Positions 1-5,863 of a DNA stretch of 5,863 nucleotides are shown one piece after another (position 1 is the stretch's first letter; every line of letters begins with the position of its first letter). Both the position numbers and the translations under genes were made by a program. Under the pieces are notes generated by a model. It was given only the letters and a program-made list of their open reading frames with translations, made no database searches and was not told the origin of the DNA. The DNA is from Planctomycetota bacterium (GTDB lineage: Bacteria > Planctomycetota > Phycisphaerae > WQYP01 > JAJZKY01): the NCBI GenBank assembly GCA_021803885.1, contig JAJZKY010000332.1, forward strand, positions 1 to 5,863, read 5' to 3'.

Positions 1-130
1 GTAAAAGTAGAAAAATCCGCCGGGATACTAAACTGGTACCTTCCATTTCTGTCCATTTCATTCGTGTTATCTGTGGTGGTAGTATTCGCGATGAAAAGTG
101 GTATATCCCGGCTGATTTTTCTACTTTTAC
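1..130. repeat. Small element with 27-bp inverted repeats
   Basis: Bases 1-27 and 104-130 are reverse complements with one mismatch (C18 against the complement of T113, where A would be expected). The outermost 17 bp match exactly (GTAAAAGTAGAAAAATC). The spacer of 76 bp is T-rich and has quasi-repeated pieces such as CCATTTC (43-49 and 54-60). The structure could fold into a long hairpin in DNA or RNA. It may be a miniature inverted-repeat element or the remnant of one. The left arm starts at the window edge, so the true repeat could be longer. No coding function is seen inside. Confidence 0.7.
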
Positions 131-353
131 CCATGAACGGTTACAAATTGCGCAATATACAAAAAATACTATGGACACATTTCCACTATGCGAACCGGCC
201 GCATTTTTTATGCGGATACGAACCACCGCCAGGCGTTGCGATGCGGCAAGGGCGTGTTGGCCATACAGAAATAAATGTTGGAGTAGAGCTTTCGACTTCG
301 AAATGCGGAAGCGAGCACCCACATCGCCATGCCGGTCATGAATCGGAGAGATT
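131..353. other. Non-coding stretch downstream of the operon
   Basis: This stretch follows the stop codon of the LptC-like gene. No lptA, lptB or other recognisable gene begins here on the minus strand. It holds two small palindromes. TTTCGA/TCGAAA lies at 290-303, about 50 nt past the stop codon. CCGCAT/ATGCGG with a five-T loop lies at 199-215. Neither is followed by a run of T on the minus strand, so neither is a standard intrinsic terminator, although one of them may mark the transcript end. Bases 1-130 to the left are taken up by the inverted-repeat element. Confidence 0.5.
134..144 (+). repeat. Copy of the 11-mer TGAACGGTTAC
   Basis: This 11-base word lies 3 bp outside the right arm of the 27-bp inverted repeat. 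It recurs at 5314-5324 and, in the opposite orientation, at 5203-5213. Three exact copies of an 11-mer in under 6 kb, all outside genes, is far more than chance predicts. It looks like the end sequence of a dispersed palindromic repeat family. Confidence 0.55.
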
Positions 354-3300
354 TTACGGAAGACTGGCCGTGCCGGTAGGTTGAATCAGGGTGATGCCAC
401 CTTTGGCTTTGCTTAAATTCCAGAGAATCTGCCGGGCCTGACCGTGTACGGTACCGCTGGCATTGGAGATAATGGCATTGCGGCCGTTTAATCCATACGC
501 CTGCGCCAGTTCTTTCGCGGCATTTAAGGTCAAAATATCGGCGGCCAATTTTAAGCCGCTGACCTGTAATACCGCATTGTCAGCTGTAACCTTTTTTAAG
601 CGCGTCGGTCCGCCCATACCCATATCCACGCCATTTTTCGCCGGTGGACCGGTGTGATTTAATTGCGCCAGCAGTGTATGGGCGTCCAGCAATACCAGTC
701 CCGCATTGGCTCCGTTCGCGGTCCCGCCGGTAAGCGTGCCGGCAACCTTTGGCAGCGGTTTAACCGGGCGGAACACCAGGCGAATATGACCGCGCAAATT
801 AACCTGACCGGTTTTAGCTCGATAAGCCAGGGATTGATGCCACGCAAAAGCACTTTGTCCGCGTTGCTGTGCGGTATTGGCATTGGTGGCGGGGCGATAA
901 TCTTCCAGTACCATTTTTCCGGCGCTGGGAATATTCAGCAGTCCCTCCACCGCATTGTATGCTAATTTGGGGCATTGCAGACGCATGCGGGTTTGTAAAA
1001 CTCCGGTTTTACTGTAGCTGGCATCGCGCGCAATGACCGTATCACGGTCCGCCGGATCGTAGGCCAGCAGTTGCGCCAAGCGCATGGCTCTGGAATCCTT
1101 CCGCCGTTGGTTAAAGTGTATCCGCATGATTGGCGCCGTCAGGCTGCTAAGTTGATCGGGTCGGCCGACAAGCTCCGCCAGCACGTTGCCGGCCAGCATG
1201 GCCTGTCGGATTTTCGCGGAATATCGCATCCCGGTGTGCCAAGAAACCCGCACACGTGGTTCGGAGGCTTTAGAAGATTCCGGCATGCTCAATACTCCGG
1301 ACCCTTGAACTATGACTTGCTGATTTCGACGCCGCAACATAATTGTTTGCCCTTTAAGTCGATCCGCTCCCTGATAAATGGCGGCTGGTGTATGCCCGGT
1401 TTTAGCGGCGTATAGCATTACTGTCCCCGTTCGACGGTTCCCGCTTAGTGTGGAGGCGGTTGCGGTAATGGTCTTACCAATATGATAAATATGCGCTACC
1501 GTGTGCTTCCATATCCGGAATTGACCCACGGTATAGCGACCGCCGAGAGTATTGGCCGTGGCCGTAGCCTGCGCGGTGCCGGTGGTTCTGCGTATTAATT
1601 GCGCCTGCAGGTTGCCACCCGTGATGATAAACTTTTCCGGCGCACCGCCAGCCTTGGCGGGTTTTTGGTAGAACGTCACAGCGATATCATGCGTCGCCAG
1701 CAACTGCGATGGAATCGGATTTGCGGCGGCGTTGGCCTGGCGGGTTGACAGGACCAAATGTCCGCAGACGATGCGGTTGGTTTGTTTATTCGCCAGACCG
1801 GCGTTGGCGGAGGAAATCTTCACACCGCCATCAGCGGTAAAGCGGCTTAGTGCGCTGGTGGCATGTTGACCTCTGGTTTGAACAAATTGGGCCATAAACT
1901 TCTGGGCTTGCAGAGTAGTTTGGGCATTTTCCAGCTGTGCTGCGCCGTTTAAGGTAATGCTCCTCACCGCCAGTTTACCTTTGCCAATGGCTGGTGCTGT
2001 GGCTGCCGTCGTGTTGGTCGCAGGTGCCAATTGCACTATCAGGCTGGTTAACCAGGATCCCCGCCACGGATTTTTTCCCGCCGCTTTGTCGTTCATTTCA
2101 AAGGATCCCGGCCCGGTCAGCTGCGCCTGATGCGTCCGGTTGCTGTAGACGAGTGTCCGGCATGTGATCACACCCATGTCCGAATCGGAAAGCTTGACCG
2201 GCGCGACTCGGAGTGCCTCCATTGTGACTCGCTGCACTGTGGAGTTGTATGTAACTTTCGCGGCCCAGCCGATCCGGGTGGGGCCGTCGTGCAGAACCAC
2301 GGGCTTGTCGGGTTGTCCGGTGGCTTCCAGAAAAACATCCCGACTTCCGGCCAGAGCCACCGGACAATGATGGGTGGGGCGCAAAACCAGCGGGCCGGTC
2401 CAATGAATTACCAGAGGCGGATTGTGTCTATTATGGCTGGTGGTTGGTGCAGCCTTCTGAACGCTTGCCGGTGCGGTATGGGCGGTGGAGTTTGCAGCGG
2501 TATTGGTGGCCTTACCATTGCCAGCTGCGGCGGGGGCTTTGGCCGCTGTTTTGAAATATAAACGCAGGCGATTAGCCTGCATCGTTTGCGCGCCCAGGGC
2601 CACGTTTACATGGCGACCAAAGGTCAGAGCGTATGTGGTGAATCTGGTGACGGATTTTTGATTCTGTGTGGTGGCCGGTACCGGACCTTTGGGGTGGTTT
2701 TTTTTCTTAGGCTCTGGACTTGCTGGATGCTGGGATGCACCGGCGGAATTCTGGAATAATCCGTGGATGATAAGTTTTTGGCCATGTGCTATCTGCAAAT
2801 CTTCCAGCGTTTTATGTACGGAATTAATTTCCACCGTCATATCGGAACCGTCAAATTGCAGTTGATCACCCCGCACCGCCACGCTGCCGCGACTGATCAG
2901 TAAACCCTGCTGATAATCAAAATGCAGCGGGCGGCCGAGTGTCATCTGAATCTGGCCCGGCTGCCGGGTCTGCGTGCCGCGCTTAAAGGAAGCCAGTGGT
3001 CCAACGGTTATTGTGACATGGCCGGTCAAGGTTCCCTTACGCAAATATGGATTGCCGAAGTTATCAAATTGTCCGCCGCCGCCGCTGGCGCCGATAAGGA
3101 CATCCCCGCTGTCGCTGTCAACAAGAATGGATTGTCCCTTGGCGCTGTAAAATTGCAGCTCTGGTTTTAGCAGCTGATATTCGCCGCCGCCGACAGGCTT
3201 GGCCAGCTGCGCCCGCATCACATATTGCAGCACGCCCTGGGCATTGCGATTTTCAATGGATATATGAGAGGCTCCGGTACCCTGTTCAATGTTCAAGGGT

Positions 3301-3425
3301 CGAACTTGCCGGGCGCCGCCACCGGGGCCGGAAGGGAAAAACTTGCCTTTCATCCATGTAAACAACACCAGCGCGATAACCAGGCCGGCCACATAAATCA
3401 GAATTTTGCGCTGTACTGGGTTCAA
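354..3425 (-). CDS. Giant membrane-anchored LptC/LptA (OstA-fold) protein
   Basis: This is probably a periplasmic component of the LPS transport bridge between inner and outer membrane. Residues 8-25 (ILIYVAGLVIALVLFTWM) form one N-terminal membrane segment with no cleavage motif, as in LptC. Residues about 41-225 resemble an LptC/OstA beta-jellyroll: short beta strands, GEYQLLKPELQFY, then GDQLQFDGSDMTV near 186-198. Further OstA-like stretches appear near 490-610, 640-715 (YQGADRLKGQTIMLRR), 800-890 (GLLNIPSAGKMVLEDYRP) and 915-1000. Linkers at about 226-258 and 292-337 are rich in Ala, Pro, Thr, Lys and Asn. E. coli LptC and LptA are about 190 and 185 residues, so 1023 residues could hold several jellyroll units. 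Translation starts at TTG, with GGGAG 8 nt upstream. The gene lies 85 nt after kdsC, at the position of lptC in the classical kds-lpt cluster. The frame is open throughout. The LptC/LptA assignment is from fold-like pattern and context, not a diagnostic motif. A general AsmA- or OstA-like envelope protein is the alternative. Confidence 0.72.
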   Translation of the reverse strand: MNPVQRKILIYVAGLVIALVLFTWMKGKFFPSGPGGGARQVRPLNIEQGTGASHISIENRNAQGVLQYVMRAQLAKPVGGGEYQLLKPELQFYSAKGQSILVDSDSGDVLIGASGGGGQFDNFGNPYLRKGTLTGHVTITVGPLASFKRGTQTRQPGQIQMTLGRPLHFDYQQGLLISRGSVAVRGDQLQFDGSDMTVEINSVHKTLEDLQIAHGQKLIIHGLFQNSAGASQHPASPEPKKKNHPKGPVPATTQNQKSVTRFTTYALTFGRHVNVALGAQTMQANRLRLYFKTAAKAPAAAGNGKATNTAANSTAHTAPASVQKAAPTTSHNRHNPPLVIHWTGPLVLRPTHHCPVALAGSRDVFLEATGQPDKPVVLHDGPTRIGWAAKVTYNSTVQRVTMEALRVAPVKLSDSDMGVITCRTLVYSNRTHQAQLTGPGSFEMNDKAAGKNPWRGSWLTSLIVQLAPATNTTAATAPAIGKGKLAVRSITLNGAAQLENAQTTLQAQKFMAQFVQTRGQHATSALSRFTADGGVKISSANAGLANKQTNRIVCGHLVLSTRQANAAANPIPSQLLATHDIAVTFYQKPAKAGGAPEKFIITGGNLQAQLIRRTTGTAQATATANTLGGRYTVGQFRIWKHTVAHIYHIGKTITATASTLSGNRRTGTVMLYAAKTGHTPAAIYQGADRLKGQTIMLRRRNQQVIVQGSGVLSMPESSKASEPRVRVSWHTGMRYSAKIRQAMLAGNVLAELVGRPDQLSSLTAPIMRIHFNQRRKDSRAMRLAQLLAYDPADRDTVIARDASYSKTGVLQTRMRLQCPKLAYNAVEGLLNIPSAGKMVLEDYRPATNANTAQQRGQSAFAWHQSLAYRAKTGQVNLRGHIRLVFRPVKPLPKVAGTLTGGTANGANAGLVLLDAHTLLAQLNHTGPPAKNGVDMGMGGPTRLKKVTADNAVLQVSGLKLAADILTLNAAKELAQAYGLNGRNAIISNASGTVHGQARQILWNLSKAKGGITLIQPTGTASLP

Positions 3426-3433
3426 AAAGCAAA

Positions 3434-3438
3434 CTCCC
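3434..3438 (-). promoter_or_regulatory. Ribosome binding site supporting a TTG start
   Basis: On the minus strand GGGAG lies 8 nt before the TTG at 3425-3423. The start gives an N-terminus of a few polar and basic residues directly before the membrane helix, as expected for LptC. A five-base-pair hairpin (CGGCT at 3457-3453 with AGCCG at 3442-3438, minus-strand reading) ends at the first G of this site and could modulate access. Confidence 0.6.
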
Positions 3439-3510
3439 GGCTGGAAGTTATAAGCCGAAAAAATATCGCTATCCCGATTTCCGATCCCTGGATTCTGTCG
3501 CGGCCTGTCT

Positions 3511-4047
3511 TCACTGATACCGTGCCAGTACCTGATCCCACAGATTCATCTGTTTGCACATCCATTCGATTGCGTCGCGCACCGCCCCATAGCCACCGGG
3601 GAATTTGGTCACATATCGCGCCACGGCCCGGACTTCCTCCACCGCATCCGCCACCGCGATAGCGCAACCGCACTTCCGCATGACCGGCAAGTCCGGCAAA
3701 TCATCGCCGATGTACGCGGTCTGGGCATCGGTGTAGCCGAGCTGCTGCAGTAAATCATTGTAGATATCCAGCTTATTGGTGACATTCTGATATACGTACT
3801 GGACGCCCAGTTCTTCGGCCCGATGCTGTACCACCATGCTTTCTTTGCCGGTAATCAGCGCGACATGCCGATTGACTTTGCGCCAGCAGACAATTCCCGT
3901 GCCGTCACGAACGTGAAAGCGCTTGATCTGCTGACCACTGTCATCACGAATAATGCCGCCATCCGTCAGCACGCCGTCAACATCCATAATCAGCAGTTGA
4001 ATTTCCGGGGTCAACCCGCGGGGGGCCACTTTTTCCAGATCGTTCAT
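3511..4047 (-). CDS. kdsC: 3-deoxy-D-manno-octulosonate 8-phosphate phosphatase (KdsC)
   Basis: KdsC hydrolyses Kdo-8-phosphate to Kdo and phosphate in the cytoplasm, the last step before CMP activation. It is a capless (C0) HAD phosphatase that works as a tetramer. All HAD motifs are visible. Motif I is DVDGVLTDG, with nucleophile D22 and acid/base D24. Motif II is LITGK with T66. The motif III lysine is probably K92 (VTNKLDIY). Motif IV is YIGDDLPDLPVM with D115 and D116 for Mg2+. The C-terminal GGYGAVRDAIEWM (151-163) is the family's conserved tail, which reaches into the neighbouring active site. At 178 residues it is close to E. coli KdsC (188). The ATG start has AAGGAG 10 nt upstream. 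The gene follows kdsD by 54 nt. Oddity: motif II reads TGK where TGR is usual. YrbI-type phosphatases of other nonulosonic acids are similar, but the kdsD neighbour favours Kdo. Confidence 0.93.
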   Translation of the reverse strand: MNDLEKVAPRGLTPEIQLLIMDVDGVLTDGGIIRDDSGQQIKRFHVRDGTGIVCWRKVNRHVALITGKESMVVQHRAEELGVQYVYQNVTNKLDIYNDLLQQLGYTDAQTAYIGDDLPDLPVMRKCGCAIAVADAVEEVRAVARYVTKFPGGYGAVRDAIEWMCKQMNLWDQVLARYQ

Positions 4048-4057
4048 TTACTGTTTA

Positions 4058-4063
4058 CTCCTT
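4058..4063 (-). promoter_or_regulatory. Strong ribosome binding site of kdsC
   Basis: The minus strand reads AAAAAGGAG followed by 10 nt and then ATG at 4047. This fixes the kdsC start and contrasts with kdsD upstream, which has no such site. Confidence 0.7.
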
Positions 4064-4101
4064 TTTGTATGGCAGAGTGATTTCATCTTCCGCCAGACCG
4101 T

Positions 4102-5136
4102 CTATTCCACAATTCGCAGGCTTACCACATCCTGCACATCAATTAATCCTATGGGGCGGTTCTCGGCATCCACCACCGGTAATTCGTCTATTCGATGCTG
4201 GTTCATCAGCGCCAGCGCCTCGCTGGCCAGGGCCTCAGCCGCAATACGCTTGGGGTTGACGGTCATCACTTCGGACATGCGCGAATCCAGGACTGCGGCC
4301 GATTGTCGCAGCCGCCGCCGCAGATCGGCATCGGTGAATATCCCCGCCAGGGTCCCCTGCGTGGTAACCACAATCATGGCCCCCGCCCGCCGTCCCGGCA
4401 ACTCTTCCGCCGCCATGGCTTCACGCAGCGTTATGTCCGCCGGGACCACCATCAGATTTTCTCCAATCTTAAAACTCATCACCTCCTGGACACGCAATAA
4501 TTTACGCCCTAGGGAACCGGCCGGATGAAACACCGCGAAATCCTCCGCGGAAAAGTGCCGCAGGCTCATAACCCCCAATACCAGCGCATCGCCCACCGCA
4601 TTCATACAGGTAATGCTGGTGGTGGGAGCCAGACGCAGCGGACAGGCTTCCTCAATAAGGCCCAGGGTAATTCGGATATCCGCCAGTTTTCCCAGCGTGC
4701 TGTCACTGCGGCTGGTAATGGCAATGGTCGGTACCATCAGCCGCTTCAATTGATCCATTAAACGCGTCAGTTCATCGGTTTCACCGCCGTAGGACAATAA
4801 CAACGCCACATCATGGCGTCGCACCCGCCCCAGGTCGCCATGCAAGGCTTCCACCGGGTGCAGAAAATGCGAAGGTGTTCCGGTACTGGCGAAACTGGCA
4901 CTGATCCGTTGTCCGGCCAGACCGGACTTGCCCACACCGCTGACCATCACAGTTCCGGGAGAATCCGTGCTGGTGTGATGGTAGATAAGTTCTATTGCCC
5001 GCGGTACCGCATCATCCAGTCGTTGAGCCACCTGCATTAACGTAGTGGCTTCGGAGCGCATAACATTTTGCGCCTCCAGGAGAAGCTGTTGCGAAGGAGT
5101 AGAATGTGGCGGCACCTTGGCCGATGACATCTGCAT
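4102..5136 (-). CDS. kdsD: D-arabinose 5-phosphate isomerase (KdsD), SIS plus two CBS domains
   Basis: KdsD interconverts ribulose-5-phosphate and arabinose-5-phosphate, the committed precursor of Kdo, in the cytoplasm. The SIS domain spans about residues 45-185. It contains SGVGKSGLAGQ (66-76), FASTGTPSHFLHPVEALHGDLG (82-103) and EEACPLRLAPTTS (162-174). Residues matching the E. coli active-site set K59, H88, E111, E152 and H193 are K70, H99, E122, E163 and H204, a constant offset of 11. HPAGSLGRKLL (204-214) closes the catalytic part. Two CBS domains follow, at about 217-275 (VMSFKIGENLMVV..AGIFTDADLRRRL) and 284-342 (MSEVMTVNP..HRIDELPVVDAENRPIGLIDVQDVV). They are the usual regulatory tail. 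The length of 344 residues is close to the 328 of E. coli. It is the first gene of the operon. No Shine-Dalgarno sequence precedes the ATG at 5136; a second in-frame ATG at 5130 is possible. Confidence 0.95.
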   Translation of the reverse strand: MQMSSAKVPPHSTPSQQLLLEAQNVMRSEATTLMQVAQRLDDAVPRAIELIYHHTSTDSPGTVMVSGVGKSGLAGQRISASFASTGTPSHFLHPVEALHGDLGRVRRHDVALLLSYGGETDELTRLMDQLKRLMVPTIAITSRSDSTLGKLADIRITLGLIEEACPLRLAPTTSITCMNAVGDALVLGVMSLRHFSAEDFAVFHPAGSLGRKLLRVQEVMSFKIGENLMVVPADITLREAMAAEELPGRRAGAMIVVTTQGTLAGIFTDADLRRRLRQSAAVLDSRMSEVMTVNPKRIAAEALASEALALMNQHRIDELPVVDAENRPIGLIDVQDVVSLRIVE

Positions 5137-5146
5137 AACAATTTAC

Positions 5147-5152
5147 AATATA
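5147..5152 (-). promoter_or_regulatory. Possible -10 box for kdsD, near-leaderless transcript
   Basis: The minus strand reads TATATT, then 10 nt, then the kdsD ATG. A start site about 7 nt after the box would leave only about 3 nt of leader, which fits the missing ribosome binding site. I see no good -35 hexamer at 16-18 nt, so the call rests on the -10 match and the local AT-rich patch at 5137-5152. Confidence 0.3.
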
Positions 5153-5202
5153 CGATTCAGAGTAACCCCGCCAGCGTCCACCACCAGTTACCTTCTGAAG
5201 TA

Positions 5203-5324
5203 GTAACCGTTCACGGTCATGTCGACGGGTCAGAATTACCGCGGTTTTGACATAGCCCAAAGGGTGAAAATCCCTTGTGGTGCAGGCTTCCAGCCTTCCC
5301 AGTCGCCCCTTCGTGAACGGTTAC
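5203..5324. repeat. 122-bp element bounded by inverted 13-mers
   Basis: GTAACCGTTCACG at 5203-5215 and its exact reverse complement CGTGAACGGTTAC at 5312-5324 enclose 96 bp without a gene. The core of the ends, TGAACGGTTAC, also occurs at 134-144. CTGAAG lies at 5195-5200 and again at 5325-5330, on the outside of both ends, and could be a target duplication, although the left copy is 2 bp away from the end. The form resembles a REPIN (two inverted REP-like words) or a small non-autonomous element. The element sits upstream of the kdsD start and could influence its transcription. Confidence 0.5.
5258..5297. repeat. Two adjacent compact hairpins inside the 122-bp element
   Basis: AAGGG (5260-5264) pairs with CCCTT (5272-5276) across a TGAAAAT loop. 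AGGCT (5284-5288) pairs with AGCCT (5292-5296) across TCC. They stand 7 bp apart. The second has the look of the short GC-rich palindromes scattered in planctomycete and verrucomicrobial intergenic DNA; this is recollection, not a search. Neither hairpin is followed by a T-run on either strand, so they are not standard terminators. Confidence 0.45.
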
Positions 5325-5561
5325 CTGAAGCATAACCACAAAGGTGTAATTTGGCGTCCGGCGTTGAACAGGCATTACTCGCGGTTGACGTGAGGTGTGC
5401 TCTCTGTCATGTAGGCACAAAAAGGCCTTGGCCACAAGCGAGTCCCTCCCTAAAACAAAGCCGCTGATCCGTGTGCCTGATGGGCCGGCGGAGGGCCGGT
5501 CTTGCATATCTTCACGTCATGGCCGGTCTGATGCAACATCCCGTCGAATGAGACTGTTGTA
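5325..5561. other. Intergenic block with no recognised gene
   Basis: The short open frames that cross this block have no family signature, no ribosome binding site and odd composition, so I call none of them. Visible details are an 8-bp palindrome AAGGCCTT at about 5423, GGGCCGG repeated at 5482-5488 and 5493-5499, and GGCCGGTCT repeated at 5494-5502 and 5521-5529. The block may be decayed mobile DNA between the 122-bp element and the insertion sequence, or a structured non-coding RNA. Nothing here decides it. Confidence 0.4.
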
Positions 5562-5610
5562 CCGAAGTAGAAATGTCACCCCTTAGCCGAAATAGAAGTG
5601 TCACCCTTAG
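5562..5610 (+). repeat. Two tandem 24/25-bp subterminal repeats of an insertion sequence
   Basis: Copy one (5562-5586) and copy two (5587-5610) both follow the pattern CCGAA-R-TAGAA-R-TGTCACCC(C)TTAG. They differ by two purine transitions and one C insertion and lie head to tail with no gap. They stand 22 bp before the transposase start. Tandem words like these at an IS end are typical transposase binding sites. Confidence 0.7.
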
Positions 5611-5631
5611 GTCTGGTGTATACCAGGCGGA

Positions 5632-5838
5632 ATGGAAAACTTACTTATGTCGGCAAAAGAGCGGGTTCGTCTGGATGCGATGCATCGGATCGAACGCAAC
5701 GAGGTGACGGTGGTATCTTCAGCGGTACTGATGTGCGTATCGCTGCGGCAGGCGCGTCGTCTATGGGCCAGTGCAAAAACAACTCCGTGTTTTTACGGTC
5801 CGCTGGCAGAGTTCATGGGGCGTGGCCGAATGACGTAA
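5632..5838 (+). pseudogene. ISNCY-like transposase, N-terminal fragment with frameshift
   Basis: The first 46 residues look like the DNA-binding head of ISNCY-type transposases: MSAKERVRLDAM (6-17) then a helix-turn-helix at about 24-46 (SAVLMCVSLRQARRLW). Related proteins usually have a Gly where C35 stands. After residue 46 the expected Arg/Tyr-rich stretch and GDAGLVH-like motif are lost and the frame stops at TAA 5836-5838. In another frame, 5799-5819 reads SAGRVHG, which resembles the missing motif, and this frame stays open to the window end. This points to one or more indels. No DDE catalytic residues are within the window. A 5-bp hairpin (CTGGT 5613-5617, ACCAG 5622-5626) precedes the ATG and overlaps the weak AGGCGGA ribosome binding site. 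A host HTH regulator is less likely given the adjacent tandem repeats. Confidence 0.6.
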
Positions 5839-5863
5839 CTCCATTTCGGACATATGGGGAGGC

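Larger units (their letters stand above)
5562..5863 (+). mobile_element. Left end of an ISNCY-like insertion sequence, cut by the window edge
   Basis: The element is recognised from the tandem subterminal repeats followed by a transposase N-terminus in the same direction. The outer tip cannot be fixed without the opposite end; it may lie a few bases to the left, near 5556. The transposase frame is broken, so this copy is probably inactive. Confidence 0.5.

Noticed and set aside
199..215. CCGCAT-TTTTT-ATGCGG hairpin as intrinsic terminator of the operon
   Set aside because: The stem is only 6 bp and no T-run follows on the minus strand.
208..339. Minus-strand open frame of 43 codons (MTGMAMWVLASAF...) starting 14 nt after the LptC-like stop
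   Set aside because: It has no ribosome binding site and no recognisable family, and it ends in a hairpin sequence. The length is within chance for this composition, and it does not resemble the start of LptA or LptB.
2098..2561. Long open frames on both strands inside the LptC-like gene
   Set aside because: They are frame shadows of the 1023-codon gene: Cys/Gly/Arg-rich translations without family signature.
4361..4376. GTGGTAACCAC palindrome as an operator or further repeat copy
   Set aside because: It lies inside the kdsD CBS coding region and encodes conserved residues. It matches only GTAACC of the repeat word.
5217..5507. Minus-strand open frame of 96 codons upstream of kdsD
   Set aside because: It runs through the inverted-repeat element and its hairpins, has no domain signature and no ribosome binding site. 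It is more likely chance.
5251..5510. Group II intron or riboswitch remnant
   Set aside because: AGGGTGAAAATCCCT resembles pieces of intron domain I, but I find no GTGYG 5' end, no domain V hairpin with AGC/GTTC features and no reverse transcriptase frame.

Overview
The window carries a three-gene minus-strand cluster for making and exporting the Kdo core of lipopolysaccharide. In transcription order, right to left, these are kdsD (arabinose-5-phosphate isomerase, 5136-4102), kdsC (Kdo-8-phosphate phosphatase, 4047-3511) and a very large membrane-anchored LptC/LptA(OstA)-like protein (3425-354). The order matches the kdsD-kdsC-lptC-lptA-lptB block of Gram-negative bacteria. Here, however, the third gene is 1023 codons long, about five times a normal LptC, and neither a separate lptA nor lptB follows before the window ends.

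The organism is a diderm bacterium with Kdo-type LPS. The giant LptC-like protein rich in Ala/Thr/Asn/Gln, the ISNCY-like transposase fragment and the palindrome-rich intergenic DNA suggest Planctomycetota, perhaps Phycisphaerae. That placement is inference from overall style, since no marker gene is present.

Layout. 1-130: a near-perfect 27-bp inverted repeat enclosing a 76-bp spacer. 131-353: short non-coding stretch downstream of the operon, with small hairpins and one copy of an 11-mer, TGAACGGTTAC. 354-5136: the operon, with gaps of 85 and 54 nt and no genes between. 5137-5631: about 500 bp without a convincing gene. It holds a possible kdsD promoter at its left edge, a 122-bp element bounded by inverted 13-mers that contain the same 11-mer, two compact hairpins, and an unassigned GC-rich block. 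5562-5863: the left end of an insertion sequence, with two tandem 24/25-bp subterminal repeats and a plus-strand transposase N-terminus that breaks by frameshift.

How the genes work together. KdsD makes arabinose-5-phosphate from ribulose-5-phosphate. KdsA, not in the window, condenses it to Kdo-8-phosphate, and KdsC removes the phosphate to give Kdo. Kdo is put on lipid A, and the finished LPS crosses the periplasm on a bridge of OstA-fold proteins, in which the third gene probably takes part. The most unusual items are the oversized LptC/OstA-like protein and the repeated 11-mer that marks small palindromic elements on both sides of the operon.
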